Below, in pieces: positions 1-7,650 of a stretch of DNA of 40,634 nt. The first letter of the stretch is position 1; every line of letters starts with the position of its first letter. Both the position numbers and the translations under genes were made by a program. The stretch lies in the NCBI RefSeq assembly GCF_003946405.1, contig NZ_RHOG01000025.1, positions 1 to 40,634 of the forward strand, in the 5' to 3' direction. The DNA is from Lacticaseibacillus yichunensis. Its GTDB lineage: Bacteria; Bacillota; Bacilli; Lactobacillales; Lactobacillaceae. The notes under the pieces were generated by a model. That model did not search any database, was not told the origin of the DNA, and worked only from the letters and a program-made list of their open reading frames with translations.

Positions 1-195
1 CGATAAACCATGGATAAAACCTCCGAGTGAATTTCGTAAATGCACGGGAAATGTCTGAAAACCGGAATTTCGTATGCATTTATTATATGACAGTAATGAC
101 CTAAAATCACTAGTATCAAATGCTACACGTTTTTGAACAGCCACTAATATAGTTCGCTGGTGCTTGCGTGTGCGTTGCCGAATTTCTTTTCTCAT
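1..195 (-). CDS. Hypothetical protein, N-terminal part, cut by window edge
   Basis: An ATG at 193-195 on the minus strand opens a reading frame of 65 codons with no stop before the window edge. A G-rich stretch (GGTGGGGGTGA) lies about 5-8 nt upstream and could act as a ribosome binding site. The visible residues begin MRKEIRQRTRKHQRTILVAV, so the N-terminus is strongly basic and not a clear signal peptide. I do not recognise a family. It may be a real gene start, a fragment of a degraded mobile element, or a chance frame; the good Shine-Dalgarno-like sequence is the main argument for a gene. Confidence 0.35.
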   Translation of the reverse strand, partial: MRKEIRQRTRKHQRTILVAVQKRVAFDTSDFRSLLSYNKCIRNSGFQTFPVHLRNSLGGFIHGLS

Positions 196-511
196 TGAGT
201 TCACCCCCACCTATCGTCCATTTGTATTTGCGGAAAGAACTGTCCTTTAACTCGCTGAGCGAATGAAGGCCATATCTTCATTATGGCCGCGTGCCTGACA
301 CGTTCATTATCTGCGGCTGCCACCATAATCAATACTATCATTACTGTGAAAATCATGCCTAGTCGCTTAGCAAGTATGCGTTAATGATGAGACTCTATCC
401 AAGAATGGGGGAACCAGCACTTTCTCCCTCAAGCGGTCGCTTGTTTGGATGCTGATGTCTGTTGCGGTACAGAAATGACACCTGACCGCTTTGGAAGTCC
501 GTTTGTATCGC
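196..511. other. Non-coding stretch left of the first terminator
   Basis: About 315 nt between the partial left-edge ORF and the terminator at 512-547. It contains only weak inverted repeats (for example GGCCAT...ATGGCC near 268-288) and no convincing gene, RNA or promoter. It presumably carries the promoter of the left-edge ORF on the minus strand. Confidence 0.4.
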
Positions 512-547
512 AAAGAGCCCGCCGGTTTTGCGTTCGGTGGGCTCTTT
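512..547 (-). terminator. Intrinsic terminator after the first LacI gene
   Basis: Arms AAAGAGCCC (512-520, continuing into GCCGG) and GGGCTCTTT (539-547) form a stem of about 13 bp with one mismatch and a short A/T-rich loop. It lies about 60 nt past the stop codon of the LacI-family regulator and closes the first sugar operon on the minus strand. The stem is symmetrical and could also work on the other strand. Confidence 0.75.
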
Positions 548-609
548 GATTGGGGGTAGACATATTATGAAGTTGTTGCAAGGCACTTTTCAGCTGGCCA
601 ACCAGGGGG

Positions 610-1590
610 TTAGTCGGTCAGCTTTTCACCAAGCGAGCCGCGATGAAGCACCTTAGTCTTTAAGAACTGGTCCGCTGGCGTCTCGTCGGTCTCGATCATC
701 TTCAAAACCGTCTCTGCGGCCATTTCGCCCCAGCGATGTTTGGAGTAGTCGATCGAAGTGAGTTTAGGGTCCAAATAAGTATCGATATAGTCATTATCAA
801 AACCAACGATCTTGATATCTTGACCAACCACACGGCCCCGCGCGTTGAACCCGTCATACAGCCCAATCGCGAGTTCATCGTTCAGCGCGAAGACGCCAAT
901 GTTGGTATCACCAGTGTTGCAGATGACTTCCGCGGCTTTGCGGCCACCTTCAATGGTGAAGTCTCCCGGAATGACCAGGATCGATTTGCCTGAGATCTTC
1001 TCCACTTCTTGGATGGCCGCCTGCGCACGGACCTGCGAATCCCATGAATCGGAAGGCCCAGTGACCATCACGAAATGGTCCACATTCGCGGCAGCCAGCG
1101 CGTCGATTGCCTGTCTGGCACCGGCCGCGTTGTCGACAATGACCCGTGCGACATTTGGGTGTGTGATATCACGATCCATGACGACCAGCTTGTTCCCGGC
1201 GTCTGCGTATTCGCGAATTAAGTCAGTCGGAAACGAGACATCTAAGATGATCGCGCCATCCACAAAACGTTGCGGCACAAACGCGCGCGAACGACTGCCG
1301 CCAGAGCCGACGATCAACTCGTAGTGATGGGCGCGCAGCGTGTTGGCAACGCCATCGATCACGTGACTATAAAAATCCCCGCCAAAGCCATTGACGTAAA
1401 GGCCGATCATATTGGTCTTTTGTTTCTTCAACATCCGCCCAGCAAGACTTGGGGTGTAGTTCAACTCTGCCGCGATAGCTTTGATGCGTTCCCGGGTCTC
1501 CGAAGTGACTTTTGCGTTGTCGTTCAGCGCATATGAGACTGTCGAGATCGAAACGCCTGCCCGTTCGGCGATTTCTCTAATTCCAACCAA
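610..1590 (-). CDS. LacI/GalR-family transcriptional regulator (sugar locus 1)
   Basis: A 326-residue protein with the LacI layout. An N-terminal helix-turn-helix at about residues 3-23 (IREIAERAGVSISTVSYALN) is followed by a hinge (TPSLAGRMLKK) and a periplasmic-binding-protein-like effector domain containing the family motif VGFDNDYIDTYLDPKLTSID. The start is TTG at 1588-1590, set by GGAGGT about 8 nt upstream; no in-frame ATG fits better. It is the last gene of the minus-strand locus encoding GH3, GH94 and an ABC importer. By position it is the likely reader of the GAAACGTTTC operators at about 7539-7548 and 12976-12985; this is an inference. The effector is probably the imported oligosaccharide or a product of it. 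Confidence 0.9.
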   Translation of the reverse strand: MVGIREIAERAGVSISTVSYALNDNAKVTSETRERIKAIAAELNYTPSLAGRMLKKQKTNMIGLYVNGFGGDFYSHVIDGVANTLRAHHYELIVGSGGSRSRAFVPQRFVDGAIILDVSFPTDLIREYADAGNKLVVMDRDITHPNVARVIVDNAAGARQAIDALAAANVDHFVMVTGPSDSWDSQVRAQAAIQEVEKISGKSILVIPGDFTIEGGRKAAEVICNTGDTNIGVFALNDELAIGLYDGFNARGRVVGQDIKIVGFDNDYIDTYLDPKLTSIDYSKHRWGEMAAETVLKMIETDETPADQFLKTKVLHRGSLGEKLTD

Positions 1591-1694
1591 AGCGCGTTAC
1601 CTCCACTTGATATTGATTAAGCATGACGATACACAAAACAGCAACGCGTCTCGTGTTCATTCAATTTCTTATTATTTATGAGGGCCAGCCCCAC

Positions 1695-2465
1695 TCATTC
1701 AGGCGCTAATTCCGCGCAAAGCGGGAAATGGTCAGACGCATAGCGGCCGTCAAACGAGTCAGTCAACACCCCAGTTTTTAGAGTCTTTAACCCTTTGACG
1801 TAGATATAATCGATATTCTCAAGATCGTGCCAAGGCATGGTATAGGTGAAATTCTGGAATGTCCCCGTCGGCCCATAGTGTTGAATGTCTGGCAACGTTT
1901 TGGCGTTCACAAATGCGGCTTCCGTCAAAAGCGTGTGAACCGCTTCCGAAGGTTCTGCATTGTAATCACCCAGGATCACGGTCGGGTACACCGCGATCTG
2001 CGATGCCAACTGCTTCAAAATGACCTTCATCCCGTTCGTGCGCGCCTCTTCCGAGATATTATCCAGGTGGACCGAGATGACCAAGGTCTCAACGCGAGTC
2101 GCACGATCCTGCAAAATGGCCCATACACAAACACGCGGATACGCGGCCCCCGGATAAATGCTCGGTTGCGCCGGCGTCTGGGATAACCAGAAGGCGCCGT
2201 TATCAATCAAATTATAATTGTTTTCCTTAAAGAGTAAACCGATTCCTTCACCTGTGCCATCGCCATCACGTTCCTGACTCAGCAAGTGATACTCGGGAAG
2301 GCCTTCCGTCAGGTCTTTGACTTGGGTCGGCCGAATCTCTTCAACGGCCAGCACATCCCAATCATGAAACTTGATCAGATCAAGCACGTACTCGGCACGA
2401 TATGGCCATTGCCATTCTTTATCATAATCCGTATCGACACGAAGATTATAGGTTGCGATTCTCAT
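1695..2465 (-). CDS. Endonuclease/exonuclease/phosphatase-family protein
   Basis: A 256-residue protein with the DNase I-like metal-dependent hydrolase fold. Visible family motifs are ATYNLRVD at the N-terminus (metal-site Asn), the active-site Glu in AVEEIRP (about 41-46), the catalytic His in ISVHLDN, the GDYNAEP motif and the C-terminal SDHFPL. The family includes nucleases, sphingomyelinases and sugar-phosphate or lipid phosphatases; the sequence does not say which applies. No signal peptide is seen, so it is probably cytoplasmic. It sits between an esterase gene and the LacI gene in a sugar operon, suggesting a phosphatase or diesterase acting on a decorated sugar. The start has a clear AAGGAG site. 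Confidence 0.8.
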   Translation of the reverse strand: MRIATYNLRVDTDYDKEWQWPYRAEYVLDLIKFHDWDVLAVEEIRPTQVKDLTEGLPEYHLLSQERDGDGTGEGIGLLFKENNYNLIDNGAFWLSQTPAQPSIYPGAAYPRVCVWAILQDRATRVETLVISVHLDNISEEARTNGMKVILKQLASQIAVYPTVILGDYNAEPSEAVHTLLTEAAFVNAKTLPDIQHYGPTGTFQNFTYTMPWHDLENIDYIYVKGLKTLKTGVLTDSFDGRYASDHFPLCAELAPE

Positions 2466-2488
2466 CAGCTAATTTCTCCTTATTATTT

Positions 2489-3385
2489 TCACACACGTTG
2501 CGCAAGGGTTGCGGCCTTATCAACTTCCCAGCGAATCCTCGCAATGCCGCCGCCTTCGTGTGCGTGCCCCGTGTACACTTTCAATTCCTTGGGGGATTGG
2601 ATCTGATCAAAAGTGGGCAGGTAATCCGCCATCGGACACGTCGTATCTTGATCACCGCAAGAGGCAAAAACCGGCGCTTTGATCTGCGCGGCAAAGAACC
2701 GTGTGTCGTAAAACCGCATGGTACGTTCGACCGCCGCCCGCTTTTCCGGATGCTCGGCCAGATACTCGCCGATCACGCCGTATGAGCCGGCTCGGGCATC
2801 GATGCGTGCCATGATGTTGGACTGGCTCGGTACATCGCTAAAGATGGCGGTCAGTTCATAGGGGGACAACGCTCCAATCATCGTGGCCAATCCCCCGCCT
2901 TGGCTGCCGCCGCGGAGAAATAGTTTTTGACCAGACGGCGCCACCAGATCATGCGCGATCTTCAACTCCAACAGATGATCAGCAATGACGCGCTTCATGT
3001 AGAAGTCATCAGGATCGGTGAAGCCACGGCCCATCGGCATTTCGCCATAGGACATGCCATAAGGTGCCGTATCCTGTGTTTTGCCACCTTGGCCGCGATT
3101 ATCGATCACCAACACCGAGAACCCAATCGAAGGCCAGTGGTAAAACTGCATCGGATCTTCCAGATGATTCATGTACCCAAGATAATCGATCACTAGGGGG
3201 GAGGTGTGATCGCTTTGGGGCCGAATCAGATAACCGCGAACGCGTTCGCCATAAAGACTTGTGAACGCGACGTCGAACACTTTGACCGTTGTCGCGGCCA
3301 CCTTGGATGGTAAGATCGAAAGCTCGAGGTCACTAGCATTCAGCTCATCGATGAGCCGCTGCCAAAATGCGTTTGCTTCATTCAT
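2489..3385 (-). CDS. Acetylxylan esterase / cephalosporin-C deacetylase family (AXE1, CE7) hydrolase
   Basis: An alpha/beta hydrolase of about 298 residues. Counting from the chosen start, the nucleophile elbow GGSQGGG places Ser at about 161, the acid is in GDQDTTCP (Asp about 247), and the His is in YTGHAHEGG (about 274). The RGQGG motif upstream is typical of the CE7 family. These enzymes remove acetyl groups from small acetylated sugars in the cytoplasm. I chose the ATG at 3383-3385 (MNEANAFWQ) because it overlaps the upstream stop by 8 nt, as expected for coupled genes; the frame stays open to 3436 but the extra 17 residues overlap the upstream gene further. The operon context suggests deacetylation of an imported glucan oligosaccharide. 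Confidence 0.88.
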   Translation of the reverse strand: MNEANAFWQRLIDELNASDLELSILPSKVAATTVKVFDVAFTSLYGERVRGYLIRPQSDHTSPLVIDYLGYMNHLEDPMQFYHWPSIGFSVLVIDNRGQGGKTQDTAPYGMSYGEMPMGRGFTDPDDFYMKRVIADHLLELKIAHDLVAPSGQKLFLRGGSQGGGLATMIGALSPYELTAIFSDVPSQSNIMARIDARAGSYGVIGEYLAEHPEKRAAVERTMRFYDTRFFAAQIKAPVFASCGDQDTTCPMADYLPTFDQIQSPKELKVYTGHAHEGGGIARIRWEVDKAATLAQRV

Positions 3386-3968
3386 CAAAGACGCCAACTT
3401 TCCTGACAAAATAGATCTGAAGATAGCATGCCACAAAGAAACCGAGACACAGGGCCAGATATAGATTGACCTTACCGATCAGCGATAACACCACGACTGG
3501 AATCAGCAGGATCACGATGCTGTATACAATATGCTGAAAGAACAGAATCAGCGCGTTGTTGAATGCCTGGCGAACGCTGTCTTGACTGAGTGCAAAGTCA
3601 TATGCAAAGGTTCCAAGAAGTAGCGCCACGCTGGCCACGAAAAAGATCATCACGGCGGCGGCCCATTGTCCGAGCGCGCCAACCAGCAGCGTTAACCCGA
3701 TCGCCAAGCCTGCCCCGACCAGTAGGATGCCAAAAAGTTGCCAGCCGCGGACAAGGTTCTTCTTCATAATTTTAAAATACGTGGTAAGCACATGATCTTC
3801 TTCGCCAGCCATCACGCGCTTGGTGATCTGGTACAACGCGATGATGGCAGGCCCTAAGAGAACCACCGTCAAGCCGGACAACACGAACACTAAATTGATA
3901 ATGAAGGCATTGGCGGCAAGCGTCATCAACCGGTAGTAAAGCCCATCGACCCTAAATATCTCTTTCAT
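3378..3968 (-). CDS. DUF624 / YesL-like integral membrane protein
   Basis: A membrane protein of 196 residues if started at MKEIFRVDGLYYRL (3968), with several long hydrophobic segments. The N-terminal layout, a short polar head then LYYRLMTLAANAFIINLVF, resembles DUF624/YesL proteins, which commonly sit beside Lpl-type sugar ABC transporters. The role is unknown; an accessory to the importer is usual speculation. The start is uncertain. The frame extends to a GTG at 4016 preceded by AAAGGAT, but that 16-residue extension would be translated from a perfect hairpin (3977-4009) and is not part of the family pattern. The ATG at 3968 lacks a good ribosome binding site. Confidence 0.78.
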   Translation of the reverse strand: MKEIFRVDGLYYRLMTLAANAFIINLVFVLSGLTVVLLGPAIIALYQITKRVMAGEEDHVLTTYFKIMKKNLVRGWQLFGILLVGAGLAIGLTLLVGALGQWAAAVMIFFVASVALLLGTFAYDFALSQDSVRQAFNNALILFFQHIVYSIVILLIPVVVLSLIGKVNLYLALCLGFFVACYLQIYFVRKVGVFDE

Positions 3969-3976
3969 AACAAGCA

Positions 3977-4009
3977 AAGAAAGAGCTACAGTTTCCGCAG
4001 CTCTTTCTT
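3977..4009 (-). terminator. Hairpin between binding-protein gene and DUF624 gene
   Basis: Arms AAGAAAGAGCTACAG (3977-3991) and CCGCAGCTCTTTCTT (3995-4009) pair over 15 bp, with two G-U pairs in minus-strand RNA and a 3-nt loop. It starts about 13 nt past the binding-protein stop at 4022. On the minus strand the right arm is followed by TGCTTGTT, only a weak T tract. It could be a partial terminator or a 3'-end stabiliser that raises the amount of binding protein relative to downstream genes. Confidence 0.6.
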
Positions 4010-4021
4010 CTTTCACATCCT

Positions 4022-5620
4022 TTAGTTTAGCTTCTTGCGGTTAGAGGCCATATTCTTTGTCAGCGTCTTTTCAACGTTGGAATAATTATTCTTCTTCAAG
4101 AAGTCCTTGTAATTGCTGAGGGTGCTGTCAAAGCTTGCGTCACTGTTGGCGCGGATCAGGGAAATAACGGTACTATTCATCTTCGTTTGAACCTGATCAT
4201 AGACACGTGCTTCAGCAGTCCCGGCTTGCGGCTTGATGTTTTCGATCACGAAATGCGGGTATAGCTTGCCAACGCCCCACTTCTGCATCTGGGTCAAAGC
4301 GGAAGTCGTCGGTGCCTTCAAAGCGTTCATTCGGTCGTTGTTGAAGTAGAGGAAGCGGCTGATGCCGTACTTCTTGTTGTACAGGTCGTTATCGGTTTGT
4401 TCCAGCTTGTTAACTTCTGGCAGGTATTCGATCTTGCCATCAGAGTTGTACTTGAAGGTTACGCCTTCGATGCCGTACTTGGTCAGGATCTGGCCTGGGC
4501 GATCAACAAGATAGGTGAAGAGTTCCATGACTTTGGCTGGATCCTTGGCGTCTTTGGTGATGTAGTTGATCAGCCAGCCTGAGATCCCTGTCTGGTTCAA
4601 TGTCGCTTTGCGGCCAGATGTGCTGGACGGGCCATCCACGGCGATGTAACGCGTCTTGGAGTTCTTCATGAATTCGGTGAAGTTCCCGCCTTGGCCACTA
4701 GTGCCGGCCACGAACATGGTCGCGTACTGACCGGTCTTGACCTTTTGATCGAAGGTCGCGCCATCATCGGTAAAGCTGTCGTCGCTGATGTCCTTGTTGC
4801 GATACACGGTGTTGAGGGTCTTCAGCCACTGGATATATTCAGAATCCAGGCTCCGGTCGTAATAGGCGCCATCAGCTGTTTCAAGCGGAACACCGAGGAA
4901 GTCTTGCAGCTTATCGGTGAACCCACCCGCCGTTGTACCGACTGGGGTAAAGCCAAATGGCGTGAGCTTCGGATACTTCGCTGCGATCTCTTTCATCGCC
5001 TTTTCAAAGTTCCCCGGCTTGGTGAAGTCCGGCTTGCCGAGGGCGTCATAGACATCTTCACGGATGACGAAATTATCATTCACCGGAATGGTGCCGCTCT
5101 CGTAGTCTTTCTTCGTGTTGGAATAGTTTGGATACCCATACGTCTTGTTGTCAGACAGCGTGAACCACTTCATGGTGTCTTTGTTGGCAACTTTCAGGAA
5201 ATATGGATCATATTTCTTTGCCAGGTCGTTGAGGGAGTACGCCCAGCTGTTCGCCTTCGTTGCCGCCTGACTTGTCTTATCCATCAAGGTCACGATGTCT
5301 GGCATGTCACCACCTGAGATCAAGGCATTCAGCTTCGAGTCGTCACCAGTGACGAACTTGATGTTGATGTTCAGATCCTTCTTGATCTTCGCTGTGGTCG
5401 CATCTTCACCAAACGGGAGAGTCGTCCAATCAGAATTGATATACCAAGTGATCGTGGTCATCTTTTTCTTCTTGTCGAGCTTCCACGCCGGCGTTTTTGC
5501 ACTCGGAGTGTAACGATCTTTGATCGAAAAATTCGAGTTACCTGCATCCTCTTTGTTGCCGCAGCTGGCCAACGCCAACGCCGCTACGGCAACCATCGCG
5601 CCTAGAAAAGCCTTCTTCAT
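4022..5620 (-). CDS. Lipoprotein sugar-binding protein of ABC importer (locus 1)
   Basis: A 532-residue extracytoplasmic solute-binding protein. The start at ATG 5620 follows AAGGA by about 8 nt; longer in-frame starts to 5668 would overlap the permease gene. Signal peptide MKKAFLGAMVAVAALALASC ends in a lipobox with Cys20 as the lipid-anchored residue. The length and the pairing with Lpl-type permeases place it with the large LipO/YtcQ-like oligosaccharide-binding proteins. By analogy with Listeria innocua Lin1841, which binds sophorooligosaccharides, it may bind beta-1,2-linked glucose oligomers; this rests on gene neighbourhood. It is followed by a hairpin at 3977-4009 that may set its dose. 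Confidence 0.9.
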   Translation of the reverse strand: MKKAFLGAMVAVAALALASCGNKEDAGNSNFSIKDRYTPSAKTPAWKLDKKKKMTTITWYINSDWTTLPFGEDATTAKIKKDLNINIKFVTGDDSKLNALISGGDMPDIVTLMDKTSQAATKANSWAYSLNDLAKKYDPYFLKVANKDTMKWFTLSDNKTYGYPNYSNTKKDYESGTIPVNDNFVIREDVYDALGKPDFTKPGNFEKAMKEIAAKYPKLTPFGFTPVGTTAGGFTDKLQDFLGVPLETADGAYYDRSLDSEYIQWLKTLNTVYRNKDISDDSFTDDGATFDQKVKTGQYATMFVAGTSGQGGNFTEFMKNSKTRYIAVDGPSSTSGRKATLNQTGISGWLINYITKDAKDPAKVMELFTYLVDRPGQILTKYGIEGVTFKYNSDGKIEYLPEVNKLEQTDNDLYNKKYGISRFLYFNNDRMNALKAPTTSALTQMQKWGVGKLYPHFVIENIKPQAGTAEARVYDQVQTKMNSTVISLIRANSDASFDSTLSNYKDFLKKNNYSNVEKTLTKNMASNRKKLN

Positions 5621-5651
5621 CTTTATATCCTTCTTTCTTCCCTTTTTCCCC

Positions 5652-6548
5652 TTATTCCTTAACGGCACCTTCCATCATCCCCGCGATGAAATGCTTTTGA
5701 AGCAACGGATAGATGATGAGAATTGGGACCGTGGTGATCACAATTGTTGCAAGCTGCACGCCGCGCGTTGTCGCCTTAAACACCACGTCGGTCGAGCCGC
5801 TTTGAGTCATATTGCTGAGATTAGAGTTGACGATGATCTCATAGATCTTCATCTGAAGCGGGTAAAGATATTGTTTGGTGATGTAGAGCTTGGTCGTCAT
5901 GAAGTCATTCCACTGGCCGACTCCGTTGAACAAAACGATGGTTGCCAGGGCCGGTTTTGTCAGTGGCAGGTAGATCGAGGTAAAGATCCGCCATTCGCCG
6001 GCGCCATCGATCTTCGCCGATTCCTCAAGCGAGTCAGGAATCTCCCGGAAGAAGTTCATCAAGATGACACAGTCGTAATAGCTGAACAGGGCCGGAATGA
6101 TGTAGACCCAGAACGTATCTAACAACCCCAAGGACTTGATCAGCAAGTAGGTCGGGATCATGCCCCCGCCAAAGTACATCGTGATGACACCCATCGAGGT
6201 ATACAGCCGGCGCCCAATCAGCCGCGACTTGCTCAGCCCATAGGCCACGATCGCGCAAAACAAAGTATGCGTGCCGGCGCCGATCACCGTTTTCAGGACC
6301 GAGATCCCAAAGGCCTTGGGGATACTGCTATCGGAAAAGACTTTCGTGTAGTTTTCCAACGTGAAGCCCTGTGGCCACAACATTAAGCCGCCGCTGGCCA
6401 ATCCTGCGTTTGATGATACGGAGGAAACGAGGATATTCCAGATCGGCACAATGATGATCAGTGAAAACAGCGTCAGGACAATGGTATTGACTAGGTTGAA
6501 CCAAAAGCCTTCTTTTCGAGTCTTTTTACTATGGATCGCAATTTTCAT
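5652..6548 (-). CDS. Sugar ABC transporter permease, LplC/YtcP type (locus 1)
   Basis: A 298-residue membrane protein with about six transmembrane segments. It carries the cytoplasmic EAA-type loop of ABC permeases (SLEESAKIDGAGEWRIFTSI), which docks the ATPase. The C-terminal LLQKHFIAGMMEGAVKE is typical of the LplC/YtcP subgroup. The start ATG follows GGAGGCGAG. It forms a pair with the permease encoded just upstream (12-nt gap) and works with the lipoprotein encoded downstream. No ATPase gene is in the operon, so it must use one encoded elsewhere, such as an MsmK-type shared ATPase. Confidence 0.93.
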   Translation of the reverse strand: MKIAIHSKKTRKEGFWFNLVNTIVLTLFSLIIIVPIWNILVSSVSSNAGLASGGLMLWPQGFTLENYTKVFSDSSIPKAFGISVLKTVIGAGTHTLFCAIVAYGLSKSRLIGRRLYTSMGVITMYFGGGMIPTYLLIKSLGLLDTFWVYIIPALFSYYDCVILMNFFREIPDSLEESAKIDGAGEWRIFTSIYLPLTKPALATIVLFNGVGQWNDFMTTKLYITKQYLYPLQMKIYEIIVNSNLSNMTQSGSTDVVFKATTRGVQLATIVITTVPILIIYPLLQKHFIAGMMEGAVKE

Positions 6549-6560
6549 CCGACTCGCCTC

Positions 6561-7481
6561 CTAGACAATGACCGAGTGGCCGTCGTTCAACTTGCGCGTG
6601 ATGCGATCGGTGATGATCAGCAAGATGACCGAGACGACCGAGATACCTAACCCAACAGCTGTCGCATACGAGAAGTCCCCTTGAGTCAGCCCCATCCGAT
6701 AAACGAAGGAATTGATCACATCCGCGTAATCCTGGTTCTGTGAGTTCATCAAGACCAAGGTCTGATCAAGGTTCGAGCCAAGGAGCCCGCTGACCGTCAA
6801 AATCAGATTGAGCGAGATGATTGGGCCAAGCAGCGGCAGGGTGATCGTTCTGACCTGCGTCACCTTCGAGGCCCCGTCAATGCGGGCGGCTTCATAAAGC
6901 GTCGGGTCGATGCGCGACATCCCGGCAAGATACAAGATGGTGCCCCACCCGACTTCCTTCCAAAGATCTGACAGAACAGCGATCCACCAGTACTGGTTAC
7001 CAGCCAGCAGGTGGTTGGTCCCCTTGTCGATGATTCCCAGTGCCATGAGGATCTGGTTGAAGAATCCGTTTGTCGAGAGCCACGAGATCAACATCCCGCC
7101 CAGGACGATCCATGAGAAGAAATGGGGGATATAGGAGATCGTCTGCACGATCTTCTTGAACCGCATATTCTTGAGCTCAAAGATCATCACCGAGAGCACA
7201 ATGGGAATGACAAATCCAATGGCGAGTTTCAAGAAACTGATGGCGAGCGTGTTGCGGACAGATTGCCAGAAGAACTGATCTGAGACGATCGTCTTGAAGT
7301 TCTCCATCCCGACCCAAGGCGCGCTGCTCATCGTGTCAACAATCGTATAGTGCTTGAAAGCAGTAATGATCCCGTAGATCGGGATGAAATTGAAGATCAC
7401 CATGAAGATGACCCCTGGCCACACCATTAACTGAAGCTGTCCTTGCTTAATAAATCGCTTGAATATACTCATATTGATCAC
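6561..7481 (-). CDS. Sugar ABC transporter permease, LplB type (locus 1)
   Basis: A permease of 303-306 residues with six predicted membrane segments and the EAA loop TLYEAARIDGASKVTQVRTI. The N-terminal pattern LMVWPGVIFMVIFNFIPIYG is characteristic of LplB-like proteins. The start is either GTG at 7481 or ATG at 7472; neither has a strong ribosome binding site. The GTG overlaps the stop of a possible six-codon leader ORF (7478-7498) that does have a GAGGGGAG site, so the gene may be translated by coupling. It is the first gene after an internal promoter carrying a cre box and a LacI-type operator. Confidence 0.92.
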   Translation of the reverse strand: MINMSIFKRFIKQGQLQLMVWPGVIFMVIFNFIPIYGIITAFKHYTIVDTMSSAPWVGMENFKTIVSDQFFWQSVRNTLAISFLKLAIGFVIPIVLSVMIFELKNMRFKKIVQTISYIPHFFSWIVLGGMLISWLSTNGFFNQILMALGIIDKGTNHLLAGNQYWWIAVLSDLWKEVGWGTILYLAGMSRIDPTLYEAARIDGASKVTQVRTITLPLLGPIISLNLILTVSGLLGSNLDQTLVLMNSQNQDYADVINSFVYRMGLTQGDFSYATAVGLGISVVSVILLIITDRITRKLNDGHSVIV

Positions 7482-7498
7482 TCATCTGCTGCGCTCAT
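7478..7498 (-). other. Possible 6-codon leader ORF coupled to the permease
   Basis: On the minus strand GAGGGGAG is followed 9 nt later by ATG and the short frame MSAADE, ending in TGA. The stop overlaps the GTG start of the permease (GTGA overlap). The permease has no good ribosome binding site of its own, so this mini-frame may feed ribosomes to it. It is too short to prove by sequence. Confidence 0.25.
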
Positions 7499-7535
7499 TA
7501 CAGGCCGCTCCCCTCTGAGTATCCTCGAGATTTTT

Positions 7536-7596
7536 GGTGAAACGTTTCTCCAAATAGGATACTAGCACGCGAACCTTTTTTGCGCAAGCGCTTTCT
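7536..7596 (-). promoter_or_regulatory. Promoter with cre box and LacI-type operator for the locus 1 importer genes
   Basis: Minus-strand -35 TTGCGC (7582-7587) and -10 TAGTAT (7559-7564) are 17 bp apart. A CcpA-type cre box, AGAAAGCGCTTGCGCA (7581-7596), covers the -35. A near-perfect 16-bp palindrome GGTGAAACGTTTCTCC (7536-7551, core GAAACGTTTC 7539-7548) lies just downstream of -10, where a LacI-family repressor would block transcription. The same layout occurs at 12973-13020. Confidence 0.72.
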
Positions 7597-7606
7597 TTTC
7601 TGGTTT

Positions 7607-7650
7607 AAAAAATTTTTTCGGGCCTCGGTTGTCTTTAACCTGTTAAGGCC
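7607..7650 (-). terminator. Weak hairpin at the end of the GH94 gene
   Basis: GGCCT (7621-7625) and AGGCC (7646-7650) with inner GGTT/AACC pairing give a bulged stem that overlaps the GH94 stop codon, followed on the minus strand by AAAAAATTTTTT (7607-7618). It could be a leaky terminator between the enzyme genes and the importer genes, which have their own promoter. Confidence 0.35.

Noticed and set aside
395-586. A 63-residue minus-strand frame with MPCNNFIICLPP start
   Set aside because: It runs through the terminator hairpin at 512-547 and has no ribosome binding site, so it is a chance frame.
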